Shown here: one piece after another, positions 56,432-64,000 of the stretch | Layout: each line of letters begins with the position of its first letter | Position numbering within the stretch: the first letter of the stretch is position 1 | Assembly: GCF_001613935.1 (NCBI RefSeq) | Contig: NZ_LQCI01000049.1 | Location: 1 to 64,000, forward strand | Length of the DNA stretch: 64,000 nucleotides | DNA from: Amycolatopsis regifaucium | GTDB taxonomy: Bacteria > Actinomycetota > Actinomycetes > Mycobacteriales > Pseudonocardiaceae | Direction of reading: 5' to 3' | Notes under the pieces: generated by a model | Databases searched by the model: none | What the model saw: the letters and a program-made list of their open reading frames with translations, nothing else | Told to the model about the DNA's origin: nothing | Made by a program: the position numbers and the translations under genes

Positions 56432-57570
56432 TGGGTGAATTCGAGGCTGAACGGATCGCGCGGTCGTACTTACTGCGCGTGGCCGAGCCACCGGCGCCCG
56501 CGCTGACCGATTTCGTCGGCGAGCACGGTCCGGTCGTGGCCGCGGAACGGGTGCGCCGAGCCGATTGCCCGGCGAAGGTGCGCGACGAGACGGCCGCGCG
56601 GCGAGCGCACGACTACGCCGAGCGAGATCTGGAGCGGGCGGCGGCGGGCGAGACCCGGCTCGTCATCCCGGAAGACGGTGAATGGCCTGCCTGGCCCTTG
56701 CTTTCACTGGCCGTCGCCCGGGGCAGGGGCGTCTCTGGAGTGGCGTCTCCGCTGGCGCTGTGGGTGCGCGGTCCGGCCAGGCTCGACGAGGCGGTCGACC
56801 AGGCGATCGCGATCGTCGGCGCCCGCGCGGCGACCGAGTACGGCGAGCACAACGCGGCCGAGGTGGGCTATCACCTCGCGAGCCGGGGGATCCCGGTGTT
56901 CTCGGGAGCGGCGTACGGCATCGACGGCGCGGCCCACCGGGGCGCGCTGAGCGCGTCGGGCACGACGGTCGCCCTGCTCGGCTGCGGGATCGACGCCGGG
57001 TACCCGGCCCAGCACGCGACCTTGTTGCGCACCATCGGGCAAACCGGCGCCGTGGCCAGCGAGTATCCGCCGGGGACACCGCCCGCGAGGCATCGCTTCC
57101 TCGTCCGGAACAGGCTCATCGCGGCGCTCACCGAAGGGACGGTCGTGATCGAGGCGGGCAGGCGCAGCGGTGCGCGGAACACCGCGGGTACGGCCGGGGC
57201 ACTGGGCAAGGTCGTGATGGCGATGCCGGGGCCGGTTTCGTCGGGGATGTCCGCGGGCTGCCACGCGCTGATCCGCGAAGGCGAGGCCACGCTGGTGACC
57301 TCGGTCGACGAGATCCTCGAGACCGCCGGCCGGCTCGGGCAGCAGGGCGAGGAGCCGCGGAAACCGGGTCGCCGCACCGATCGGCTCGGCCCGGAGGCAC
57401 TGCGCGTGCATGACGCGCTGTCCGAACGGTCGGCCAAACCGGAGGAACGGATCGCGGCCGAGTCCGGTATTCCGGTGGAGCGGATCCGCTCGTTGCTGCC
57501 CGAGCTGGAACTCGACGGCTTCGCGGAAAGAGGTGACGCAGGGTGGCGAAGACGGACAGCGAAGACCTGA
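56431..57570 (+). CDS. dprA: DNA-processing protein DprA
   Basis: A 379-aa DprA. The Rossmann-fold core starts AIAIVGARAATEYGEHNAAEVGYHLASRGIPVFSGAAYGIDGAAHRGAL, then VALLGCGIDAGYPAQHATL, FLVRNRLIAALTEGTVVIEAGRRSGARNTAGTA. A C-terminal winged-helix-like domain follows (LSERSAKPEERIAAESGIPVERIRSLLPELELDGFAER). It loads RecA on incoming single strands. Natural competence itself is not shown by this. Confidence 0.94.
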   Translation: MGEFEAERIARSYLLRVAEPPAPALTDFVGEHGPVVAAERVRRADCPAKVRDETAARRAHDYAERDLERAAAGETRLVIPEDGEWPAWPLLSLAVARGRGVSGVASPLALWVRGPARLDEAVDQAIAIVGARAATEYGEHNAAEVGYHLASRGIPVFSGAAYGIDGAAHRGALSASGTTVALLGCGIDAGYPAQHATLLRTIGQTGAVASEYPPGTPPARHRFLVRNRLIAALTEGTVVIEAGRRSGARNTAGTAGALGKVVMAMPGPVSSGMSAGCHALIREGEATLVTSVDEILETAGRLGQQGEEPRKPGRRTDRLGPEALRVHDALSERSAKPEERIAAESGIPVERIRSLLPELELDGFAERGDAGWRRRTAKT

Positions 57571-57675
57571 CTGGCCTACCCGTGCGACGCCATCCCGGCA
57601 CGATCCGACCACGGACACCGCAACAGGGTGCGGCGATACTTGACCATCCGCCGGACATCGCGCAGCGTGATCGGC

Positions 57676-58671
57676 ATGCCGTCGACCGAAGGTACCCACG
57701 GCACGGGAAAACGCGCCCACAGGCCCGATCTGCGCGCCGCCCGTGCCGCGCTGCCGGAACCTGTCCGGAAGCTGATCGACGACTACGAGCGGCACCTTTC
57801 CCTGGAACGCGGGCTGTCCGCGCATACGGTGCGTGCCTATGTCGGCGACGTGGTGTCCCTGATGAGTTTCGTGGACGGGAACGGTGGCCGGTTCCCCGAA
57901 CTCGACATCGCGACGCTGCGCGGCTGGCTCGCCCGGCAACGCGAGGAAGGGGCCAGCCGGACGACCTTGGCCAGGAGAGCGGCGGCGGCCCGCACCTTCA
58001 CCGCGTGGGCACACCGCGGCGGGGCGCTCGCGACCGATCCCGGTGGACGGCTGGTGGCGCCGCGCGCGCACCGCAAGCTCCCCGGGGTCCTCCGGGCGGA
58101 GCAGGCGAGTGAGGTCATGCGGGCCTCAGCCGCCGGTGCCGAACAGCGGGACCCGGTGGCGTTGCGGGACAGTGCCATCGTGGAACTGCTTTACGCGACG
58201 GGGGTGCGGGTCTCCGAACTGTGCGGGCTGGACCTGGACGACGTCGACTTCTCGCGCCGGGTCGTGCTCGTGCTGGGCAAAGGCGGCAAGGAACGCGTCG
58301 TGCCGTTCGGCGTCCCGGCCGAAGCCGCGCTGCGTGCGTGGCTGGACGAGGGCAGGACGAAACTCGCCGTCGAAGCGAACGGCCGGGTGGAAGCCGCGCT
58401 CTTCCTGGGGGCGCGAGGCGGCAGGCTCGATCCGCGGGCGGCCCGCCGCGTCGTCCACGACGCCGTCGGCTCTGTGCCGGGCGCGAGCGACATGGGACCG
58501 CACGGCCTGAGGCACTCGGCGGCCACCCATCTGCTCGAAGGCGGTGCCGATCTTCGGAGCGTTCAGGAACTGCTTGGTCACGCTACGCTGGCTACGACGC
58601 AGCTCTACACTCATGTGACCGTCGATCGGCTGAAGGCGATCCACGACCGCGCGCACCCCCGGGCCCGATGA
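57676..58671 (+). CDS. xerC: Tyrosine recombinase XerC
   Basis: A 331-aa site-specific recombinase. The N-terminal SAM-like domain is LIDDYERHLSLERGLSAHTVRAYVGDVVSLMSFV. The catalytic domain has Arg in LLYATGVRVSELCGLDLDD, H-x-x-R in GPHGLRHSAATHLLEGGADLRSVQELLGHATLATTQLYTH, and the Tyr nucleophile in QLYTH. It resolves chromosome dimers with XerD. ATG 57676 is chosen over GTG 57628. Overlaps the whiG start by 4 bp. Confidence 0.92.
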   Translation: MPSTEGTHGTGKRAHRPDLRAARAALPEPVRKLIDDYERHLSLERGLSAHTVRAYVGDVVSLMSFVDGNGGRFPELDIATLRGWLARQREEGASRTTLARRAAAARTFTAWAHRGGALATDPGGRLVAPRAHRKLPGVLRAEQASEVMRASAAGAEQRDPVALRDSAIVELLYATGVRVSELCGLDLDDVDFSRRVVLVLGKGGKERVVPFGVPAEAALRAWLDEGRTKLAVEANGRVEAALFLGARGGRLDPRAARRVVHDAVGSVPGASDMGPHGLRHSAATHLLEGGADLRSVQELLGHATLATTQLYTHVTVDRLKAIHDRAHPRAR

Positions 58672-59627
58672 TGCCGGGGAAGACTCGGCAGGTGACCCGA
58701 CGGCCCGAATCGGCGGCGCACGCGCATCCGCACGAGCACGGAGACCATCCTGAGTCGCATGCTGAGAACGGCGGTCCGATGACCGCCGACCCACATGTCA
58801 CCGAAGCCGCCGGGAAACACCGTTCCGGCGGGGACGGTCCTGCCGTCGCGCCCGAAACGCGGACGAGTTACGAAGTGGACGCTGGGATACAGGCGCTGTG
58901 GCGTGAGTTCACCGAGTCGCCGGACCAGGTCGTGCGTGACAGGCTCGTGCTGCACTACGCCCCGCTGGTCAAGTACGTCGCCGGCCGGGTCGGCACCGGC
59001 CTGCCCACCCACGTCGACGTCGGGGACCTGATTCAATCGGGGATCTTCGGCCTCGTCGACGCGATCGAGAAGTTCGAGCCGGCCAGGGGCCTGCGCTTCG
59101 AGACCTACGCCATGCAGCGCATCCGCGGCGCGATCCTCGACGACCTCCGCTCCCAGGACTGGGTCCCGAGGGCGGTGCGCAGCAAGGCTCGTGAGGCCGA
59201 GCGCGCGCTGGAACGCCTCGGTGCCCGGCTGAACCGCACGCCGACCGACGCCGAACTGGCGGCCGAACTGGAAATCGGTGTCGACGACCTGCGTGAGTTC
59301 TACGGCCAGCTGCAGCTGACCAGCGTCATCGCGCTGGAAGACCTCGTCGCCGCCGGCAAGGACAGCAGCTCGCTGGTCGACACCCTGCCCGACGACGGCG
59401 CCGTCGACCCGGTGGCCGTCCTGGTCGACCAGGACAACCGCCGCCAGCTGGCGCAGGCGATCGCCCAGCTCACCGAACGCGACCGGATCGTGGTCGGTCT
59501 CTACTACTTCGAGAGCCTGACGCTCGCCGAGATCGGCAAGGTCCTCGGCGTCACCGAGTCGCGGGTCAGCCAGTTGCACACCCGCGCCGTCATGCGGCTG
59601 CGCGCGAAGCTGGTCGAGCAGGCCTGA
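58668..59627 (+). CDS. whiG: RNA polymerase sigma factor WhiG (FliA type)
   Basis: A 319-aa sigma-28-type factor. Region 2 is LVLHYAPLVKYVAGRVGTGLPTHVDVGDLIQSGIFGLVDAIEKFEPARGLRFETYAMQRIRGAILDDLRSQDW. Region 3 is RKVEARLNRTPTDAEL-like (LNRTPTDAELAAELEIG). Region 4 is LTLAEIGKVLGVTESRVSQLHTRAVMRLRAKL. In Streptomyces WhiG starts aerial-hypha sporulation. ATG 58668 overlaps the xerC stop; ATG 58779 gives a length nearer to known WhiG proteins and is equally possible. Confidence 0.92.
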   Translation: MMPGKTRQVTRRPESAAHAHPHEHGDHPESHAENGGPMTADPHVTEAAGKHRSGGDGPAVAPETRTSYEVDAGIQALWREFTESPDQVVRDRLVLHYAPLVKYVAGRVGTGLPTHVDVGDLIQSGIFGLVDAIEKFEPARGLRFETYAMQRIRGAILDDLRSQDWVPRAVRSKAREAERALERLGARLNRTPTDAELAAELEIGVDDLREFYGQLQLTSVIALEDLVAAGKDSSSLVDTLPDDGAVDPVAVLVDQDNRRQLAQAIAQLTERDRIVVGLYYFESLTLAEIGKVLGVTESRVSQLHTRAVMRLRAKLVEQA

Positions 59628-59655
59628 GCGTCTGTCGGTGAACCCGCGTCCGCGA

Positions 59656-60318
59656 TCACGCATGTGGTCCCTTGCGAGGTAAGTCTTCAGCTCCGCCAAC
59701 AGGCGTTGAAAGCCGGCCGCCCTCCCACGGTTTGAGGCGGATTTCCGACGGCTCACCGATCAACGCGAGCGGATCGACGTACTCGTCCCCTTTCCGGACA
59801 CCGAAGTGAAGGCACGCGGGCTCCGGGCAGCCCGGATGTCCGGCCGCGAGCGTTCCGAGTAGCTGCCCCCGGTACACCTGGTCACCCGCGGTGACGACCG
59901 GCGCGAGAGGTTGGTAGGTGGTGTGCAGACCGCCTTCGTGATCGATCGAAACCACCCCGCGACCCGCCACCTGTCCGGCGAACATCACCACTCCCTCGGC
60001 GGCGGCGAGCACGTTCGTACCCGGTGCGGCGACGAGGTCCACGCCGCGATGCCCGGGACCGTACGACGTCGCCGGTGGCTCGAAGTACCTGGTGACGCTG
60101 GGTATCGGTGCGAGCGGCCAAGAGAGGCGTCCCTGGAGCGAAAAGGCGGCCCTGGCCGTTCCCGGAACGGCGAACGAGGCCATGAGCGCGAGTGTGATCG
60201 CCAGGATCGCGACGCGGGGGAGGCGTCTCGACCGCCCGGGACGGCGGTGCCTGCCGCCGGTGCGGTCGATCGCGAAAGAATGCCTGGTGACAGGGCGGGA
60301 ACAGGTCGTCATGGTCAT
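59656..60318 (-). CDS. M23 family metallopeptidase (LytM-type)
   Basis: A 220-aa exported protein. A basic N-terminus is followed by a signal-type helix (VAILAITLALMASFAVPGTARA, residues ~36-57). The M23 domain has GPGHRGVDLVAAPGTNVLAAAEGVVMFAG (His and Asp ligands) and CLHFGVRKGDEYVDPLALIG (the HxH-type motif with the first His replaced by Cys, as is common in actinobacterial LytM factors). It may be a non-catalytic activator of wall amidases. Start ATG 60318; ATG 60312 is an alternative. Confidence 0.85.
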   Translation of the reverse strand: MTMTTCSRPVTRHSFAIDRTGGRHRRPGRSRRLPRVAILAITLALMASFAVPGTARAAFSLQGRLSWPLAPIPSVTRYFEPPATSYGPGHRGVDLVAAPGTNVLAAAEGVVMFAGQVAGRGVVSIDHEGGLHTTYQPLAPVVTAGDQVYRGQLLGTLAAGHPGCPEPACLHFGVRKGDEYVDPLALIGEPSEIRLKPWEGGRLSTPVGGAEDLPRKGPHA

Positions 60319-60699
60319 GCGTTCCAGCCTGGGCGCCCGGCGTGGCGAGTGGGGCGCGCCGGTGGAATCTGTGGATAACCGAGGCGGTTGTGGACAACCG
60401 CTCTCATCAGGGCTGCCGGTGCGGTAGGCGGTGACGACAGGGAGTAGACTCTTTTGCGCGGTCCGCGGCAGCGGACTGACTTCGCGTGCACGTGCGCGCT
60501 TCCGATGGCCGATCTCCTCACGGAGGGTCAGGACAACCGGGGGCACACGGTCCGGCGGTCCTTGGGGTCACTTCGCCTCCGGGTCCGGGCCCGAGCATCT
60601 GCACCAGGGCGATCGGCCACCCGGCCGAGAGCGACGAACCGAGCAAGCGCGTCCCGGCGGAGCCGGGCGCGCACGACACAGAAGAGGTTGATTCCGGCA
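60319..60699 (+). other. Intergenic region and leader before rpsB
   Basis: A 381-bp gap between the divergent M23 gene and rpsB. It has a pair of DnaA-box-like sites (60370-60397), a -10-like TAGACT at 60445-60450 with no clear -35, then a 6-bp stem GTCCGC/GCGGAC (60461-60476). About 220 bp of G/C-rich leader follows to the rpsB start. The leader may hold a regulatory structure for S2, but no known motif was recognised. Confidence 0.45.
60370..60397 (-). promoter_or_regulatory. Pair of DnaA-box-like sites
   Basis: TGTGGATAA (60370-60378) and TGTGGACAA (60389-60397) both match the reverse of the consensus TTRTCCACA exactly, in the same orientation, 19 bp apart. They lie in the divergent region between the M23 peptidase and rpsB genes. 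Possible DnaA regulation or titration site; inferred from consensus only. Confidence 0.45.
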
Positions 60700-61584
60700 A
60701 TGGCCGTCGTCACCATGAAGCAGCTGCTCGACAGCGGCGTGCACTTCGGGCACCAGACCCGTCGGTGGAACCCGAAGATGAAGCGCTACATCTTCACCGA
60801 GCGCAATGGCATCTACATCATCGACCTGCAGCAGACGCTGACCTACATCGACCGTGCGTTCGAGTTCATCAAGGAAACCGTCGCGCACGGCGGCACCATC
60901 ATGTTCGTCGGCACGAAGAAGCAGGCGCAGGAAGCCATCGCCTCCGAAGCCGCGCGCGTGGGCATGCCCTACGTCAACCAGCGTTGGCTCGGCGGCATGC
61001 TGACCAACTTCCAGACGGTGCACAAGCGTCTTCTCCGCCTGAAGGAGCTCGAGTCGCAGGAGCAGACCGGTGGTTTCGCCGGCCTGACCAAGCGCGAAAT
61101 CCTCACGCTCACCCGTGAGAAGGACAAGCTCGAGAAGACCCTCGGCGGTATCCGCGACATGGCCAAGGTGCCGAGCATCGTGTGGATCGTCGACACGAAG
61201 AAGGAGCACATCGCCGTCGGCGAGGCTCGCAAGCTGAACATCCCGGTCGTCGCGATCCTCGACACCAACTGCGACCCGGACGAGGTCGACTACCCGATTC
61301 CGGGTAACGACGACGCGATCCGTTCGGCCGCGCTGCTGACCAAGGTCGTGGCCGAGGCCGCCGCCGCCGGTCTGATGGCCCGCTCCAGCCGCAACGGTTC
61401 CTCCGCCGACGCCAAGCCCGAGGCGGGCGTCGCCACGGACGAGCCGCTGGCCGAGTGGGAGAAGGAGCTGCTCGCCGGCTCCGAGACCGCCGCCGCGGAC
61501 GCCAAGGAAGCCGCCGCCGCGACCGAGAGCGCCACCGAGGCGCCGGCCGAAGCCCAGGCCGAGCAGGCCACCGCCTCCTCCTGA
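60700..61584 (+). CDS. rpsB: 30S ribosomal protein S2
   Basis: A 294-aa S2. It begins MAVVTMKQLLDSGVHFGHQTRRWNPKMKRYIFTERNGIYIIDLQQTL. It has GTKKQAQEAIASEAARVGMPYVNQRWLGGMLTNFQTV and PVVAILDTNCDPDEVDYPIPGNDDAIRS. The C-terminal tail after ~residue 225 is Ala/Glu-rich, usual for actinobacteria. Followed by an attenuator-type hairpin and then tsf. Confidence 0.97.
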   Translation: MAVVTMKQLLDSGVHFGHQTRRWNPKMKRYIFTERNGIYIIDLQQTLTYIDRAFEFIKETVAHGGTIMFVGTKKQAQEAIASEAARVGMPYVNQRWLGGMLTNFQTVHKRLLRLKELESQEQTGGFAGLTKREILTLTREKDKLEKTLGGIRDMAKVPSIVWIVDTKKEHIAVGEARKLNIPVVAILDTNCDPDEVDYPIPGNDDAIRSAALLTKVVAEAAAAGLMARSSRNGSSADAKPEAGVATDEPLAEWEKELLAGSETAAADAKEAAAATESATEAPAEAQAEQATASS

Positions 61585-61592
61585 TCCACCCG

Positions 61593-61624
61593 CCCGTGGG
61601 GCCGCCGCCTGGCGGCCTCACGGG
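61593..61624 (+). terminator. Hairpin between rpsB and tsf
   Basis: Arms of 14 bp (CCCGTGGGGCCGCC, one mismatch) around GCCT, 8 bp after the rpsB stop. It probably causes partial termination, lowering tsf relative to rpsB. A weak T-rich patch (CTTTTCTCG) appears 15 bp later. Confidence 0.6.
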
Positions 61625-61677
61625 TGACTTCCCCAAAAGACTTTTCTCGTACCTGAAAAAGGACGGACACACCCACG

Positions 61678-62502
61678 ATGGCGAACTACACCGCCGCAGA
61701 CGTGAAGCGTCTCCGCGAGCTGACCGGCTCCGGCATGATGAACTGCAAGAAGGCGCTGGAAGAGACCGACGGCGACTTCGACAAGGCCGTCGAGTTCCTG
61801 CGCATCAAGGGCGCGAAGGACGTCGGCAAGCGCGCCGAGCGTGCCACCGCCGAGGGCCTCGTCGCCGGTGACGGCGGCGTGCTGATCGAGCTCGACTCCG
61901 AGACCGACTTCGTCGCGAAGAACAAGGACTTCCAGGACCTCGCCGCGAAGATCGTTGAGGTCGCGAAGGCCGAGAAGACCAGCGACGTCGAGAAGCTGAA
62001 GGCCGCCTCGCTCGACGGCAAGACCGTCGACGAGACCGTCCAGGAGATGGCCGCCCGCATCGGCGAGAAGCTCGAGCTGCGCCGCGTCGCCGCCTTCGAG
62101 GGCACCACCACCACCTACCTGCACCGTCGCGGTGCGGACCTGCCGCCCGCCGTCGGCGTGCTCATCGAGTACACCGGTGAGGGCGAGGCCGCCGCCGAGG
62201 CCGCTCGTGGCGCCGCCATGCAGGTCGCCGCGCTGAAGGCCAAGTTCCTCACGCGTGACGAGGTCCCGGCCGACGTCGTCGAGAACGAGCGCAACATCGC
62301 GGAGAAGACCGCTCGCGAAGAGGGCAAGCCGGAGCAGGCCATGCCGAAGATCATCGAGGGCAAGGTCAACGCCTTCTACAAGGACAACGTCCTGCTCGAG
62401 CAGCCGTCGGTCAAGGACAACAAGAAGACCGTCAAGGCCCTGCTCGACGAGGCCGGCGTGACCGTGAGCCGGTTCGCCCGGTTCGAGGTCGGCCAGGCCT
62501 GA
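61678..62502 (+). CDS. tsf: Translation elongation factor Ts
   Basis: A 274-aa EF-Ts. The N-terminal domain TAADVKRLRELTGSGMMNCKKALEETDGDFDKAVEFLRIKGAKDVGKRAERATAEGLV is followed by core domains (LIELDSETDFVAKNKDFQDLA, and AAMQVAALKAKFLTRDEVP). It recycles EF-Tu. The conserved rpsB-tsf-pyrH-frr order is kept. A clean hairpin follows at 62531. Confidence 0.97.
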   Translation: MANYTAADVKRLRELTGSGMMNCKKALEETDGDFDKAVEFLRIKGAKDVGKRAERATAEGLVAGDGGVLIELDSETDFVAKNKDFQDLAAKIVEVAKAEKTSDVEKLKAASLDGKTVDETVQEMAARIGEKLELRRVAAFEGTTTTYLHRRGADLPPAVGVLIEYTGEGEAAAEAARGAAMQVAALKAKFLTRDEVPADVVENERNIAEKTAREEGKPEQAMPKIIEGKVNAFYKDNVLLEQPSVKDNKKTVKALLDEAGVTVSRFARFEVGQA

Positions 62503-62530
62503 TCCAGGCCGCGGAACACAAGAGTCACCA

Positions 62531-62567
62531 CTGTGCCCCGTCTCCGTCCATCGGGGACGGGGCACAG
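62531..62567 (+). terminator. Terminator after tsf
   Basis: Perfect 12-bp arms (CTGTGCCCCGTC / GACGGGGCACAG) around a 13-base loop, 28 bp after the tsf stop. No T-run. It separates the rpsB-tsf transcript from pyrH. Confidence 0.7.
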
Positions 62568-62595
62568 TCGGGTCCAGAGCATTAGGGAGGGCGAC

Positions 62596-63339
62596 ATGGG
62601 TGTCCGGGTCGAAGGCGGATACCGGCGGGTGCTGCTGAAGCTGGGCGGCGAGATGTTCGGCGGCGGTTCCATCGGGGTTGATCCGGATGTGGTGCACTCG
62701 GTCGCTCAGCAGATCGCCGACGTGGCGCGCACAGGCGTGCAGATCGCCGTCGTGATCGGCGGCGGCAACTACTTCCGCGGCGCGGAACTGTCGCAGCGCG
62801 GCATGGACCGCGACCGCGCGGACTACATGGCGATGCTCGGCACCGTCATGAACTGTCTGGCACTGCAGGACTTCTTGGAGAAGGAGGGCCTGCCGACACG
62901 CGTGCAGACCGCCATCACCATGGGCCAGGTCGCCGAGCCGTACATCCCGCGTCGCGCCGAGCGTCACCTGGAGAAGGGCCGCGTCGTCATCTTCGGTGCC
63001 GGGGTCGGCATGCCGTACTTCTCCACCGACACCGCCGCCGCGCAGCGCGCGCTCGAACTCGGCTGTGAAGCCGTCTTGATGGCGAAGGCCGTCGACGGCG
63101 TCTACACCGCGGATCCGAAGAGCGACCCGACCGCGGAGATGTTCCACGAGATCAGCCACCGCGAGGTGCTGGAACGGGACCTCAAGGTCGCCGACGCCAC
63201 CGCGTTCAGCCTGTGCATGGACAACAACATGCCGATCATCGTGTTCAATCTGCTCACCGAGGGGAACATCGCTCGCGCGGTCGGTGGTGAGAGGATCGGC
63301 ACACTGGTCGACACCCCCGCCGACAGGGTGCCCGCGTAG
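62596..63339 (+). CDS. pyrH: Uridylate kinase
   Basis: A 247-aa UMP kinase of the amino-acid-kinase fold. GGYRRVLLKLGGEMFGGGSIGVDPDVV opens the fold. IAVVIGGGNYFRGAELSQRGMDRDRADYMAMLGTVMN, GRVVIFGAGVGMPYFSTDTAAAQRALE and LMAKAVDGVYTADPKSDP follow. It makes UDP from UMP. ATG 62596 is preceded by GGGAGG with good spacing. Confidence 0.97.
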   Translation: MGVRVEGGYRRVLLKLGGEMFGGGSIGVDPDVVHSVAQQIADVARTGVQIAVVIGGGNYFRGAELSQRGMDRDRADYMAMLGTVMNCLALQDFLEKEGLPTRVQTAITMGQVAEPYIPRRAERHLEKGRVVIFGAGVGMPYFSTDTAAAQRALELGCEAVLMAKAVDGVYTADPKSDPTAEMFHEISHREVLERDLKVADATAFSLCMDNNMPIIVFNLLTEGNIARAVGGERIGTLVDTPADRVPA

Positions 63340-63390
63340 TCCTGCTCTGCTCTTCGCAACCGGTACGAATACACAACAACGGGAGTTGCC

Positions 63391-63948
63391 GTGATCGACG
63401 AGACCCTCCTCGACGCCGAGGAGAAGATGGAAAAAGCGGTGTCCGTCGCCAAGGAGGACCTGTCGTCGGTGCGCACCGGCCGGGCCCACCCTGGGATGTT
63501 CTCGCGCGTTGTCGTCGACTACTACGGCGCGCCGACCCCGCTGAACCAGCTGGCGGGCGTCAACATCCCTGAAGCCCGGATGGCGTTGATCAAGCCCTAC
63601 GACCAGACCTCGCTCAACGCCATCGAGAAGGCGATCCGCGAGTCGGACCTCGGCGTCAACCCGAGCAACGACGGCAACGTGATCCGCATCGTGATCCCGC
63701 AGCTCACCGAAGAGCGCCGCAAGGAAATGGTGAAGGTCGCCAAGGCCAAGGGTGAGGACGCCCGTGTCTCGATCCGCAGCGTCCGCCGCAAGGCCAAGGA
63801 AGAGCTCGACCGGATCAAGAAGGACGGCGAGGCGGGCGAGGACGAGGTCGTCCACGCCGAGAAGGAACTCCAGAACCTCACCGACACGTACACGCACAAG
63901 GTCGACGAGCTGGTGAAACACAAGGAAGCCGAGCTACTCGAGGTCTGA
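63391..63948 (+). CDS. frr: Ribosome recycling factor
   Basis: A 185-aa RRF. EEKMEKAVSVAKEDLSSVRTGRAHPGMFSRVVVDYYGAPTPLNQLAGVNIPEARMALIKPYD and NPSNDGNVIRIVIPQLTEERRKEMVKVAKAKGEDARVSIRSVRRKAKEEL cover the family. It splits ribosomes after termination with EF-G. GTG 63391 follows AACGGGAG. Overlaps the next ATG by one base (TGATG). Confidence 0.97.
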   Translation: MIDETLLDAEEKMEKAVSVAKEDLSSVRTGRAHPGMFSRVVVDYYGAPTPLNQLAGVNIPEARMALIKPYDQTSLNAIEKAIRESDLGVNPSNDGNVIRIVIPQLTEERRKEMVKVAKAKGEDARVSIRSVRRKAKEELDRIKKDGEAGEDEVVHAEKELQNLTDTYTHKVDELVKHKEAELLEV

Positions 63949-64000
63949 TGAGCCAGGTGAGCGAGGAACGCGACGACCGGGTGGACGTCCCGGAACCGGT
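63948..64000 (+). CDS. cdsA: Start of phosphatidate cytidylyltransferase, cut by the window edge
   Basis: Only the first 17 codons (MSQVSEERDDRVDVPEP) are present. The acidic N-terminus and its position directly after frr with a TGATG overlap match cdsA in actinobacteria, which makes CDP-diacylglycerol. Identity rests on gene order, since no catalytic part is visible. Confidence 0.6.
   Translation, partial: MSQVSEERDDRVDVPEP

Noticed and set aside
1..64000. CRISPR arrays, tRNA or rRNA genes, prophage or complete IS elements
   Set aside because: No regularly spaced direct repeats, cloverleaf-type sequences, rRNA segments or transposase/integrase genes were found. The XerC gene is the housekeeping recombinase in its usual neighbourhood.

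Overview
The window is GC-rich with a strong preference for G/C at third codon positions, many GTG starts and frequent 1-4 bp gene overlaps. A WhiG-type sigma factor, a bacterial Ku protein, a GlnR-like control site, a DUF2469 protein and the order rpsP-KH-rimM-trmD-rplS-lepB-rnhB ... rpsB-tsf-pyrH-frr-cdsA all point to a chromosomal segment of a filamentous actinomycete. The Pseudonocardiaceae (Amycolatopsis-like) fit best, but that assignment is inference. No rRNA, tRNA, CRISPR array, phage or complete insertion sequence was seen.

Layout. 1-7.2 kb: a sodium:solute symporter with anhydro-MurNAc kinase, FtsY, a small and possibly frameshifted gene pair, and a divergent MFS exporter/TetR pair. 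7.2-28 kb: a large purine and allantoin catabolism region. It holds an IclR regulator, malate synthase, an HpcH/HpaI-type protein, PucR and MarR regulators, a three-subunit xanthine dehydrogenase with 8-oxoguanine deaminase, guanine deaminase, an NCS2 permease, urate oxidase, HIU hydrolase, OHCU decarboxylase, an HTH regulator, allantoinase and allantoicase. A secreted peptidase with a TetR regulator sits inside it. 28-32.6 kb: small and remnant genes, a CoA-binding protein, O-acetylhomoserine sulfhydrylase, a FhuF-like Fe-S protein and an RlmA-like methyltransferase. 32.6-37 kb: the nitrogen operon amt-glnK-glnD behind a GlnR-type site. 37-45 kb: Ku, then a poly-gamma-glutamate-synthase-like operon (double receptor protein, CapB, CapC, NlpC/P60) with a divergent candidate zinc amidohydrolase. 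45-64 kb: housekeeping genes (ffh, an amidohydrolase, two CPBP proteases separated by a MITE, the rpsP-rplS group, lepB, rnhB, yraN, comM-like, dprA, xerC, whiG, an M23 peptidase, rpsB, tsf, pyrH, frr, start of cdsA).

How the genes work together. The purine genes form a nearly complete route: guanine and 8-oxoguanine to xanthine/urate, urate through 5-hydroxyisourate and OHCU to allantoin, allantoate and ureidoglycolate. Malate synthase would take up the glyoxylate released. Ureidoglycolate lyase and XdhC are not recognisable in the window. A shared operator-like sequence sits in the malate synthase promoter spacer and between the two divergent urate/allantoin transcription units, which suggests control by the IclR protein.

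Beyond genes, the window holds a family of long palindromes at gene ends, mostly between convergent genes. Two copies, 10 kb apart, are identical over 57 bp. It also holds a 165-bp MITE whose terminal repeat supplies a stop codon, and two short genes (49 and 58 aa).
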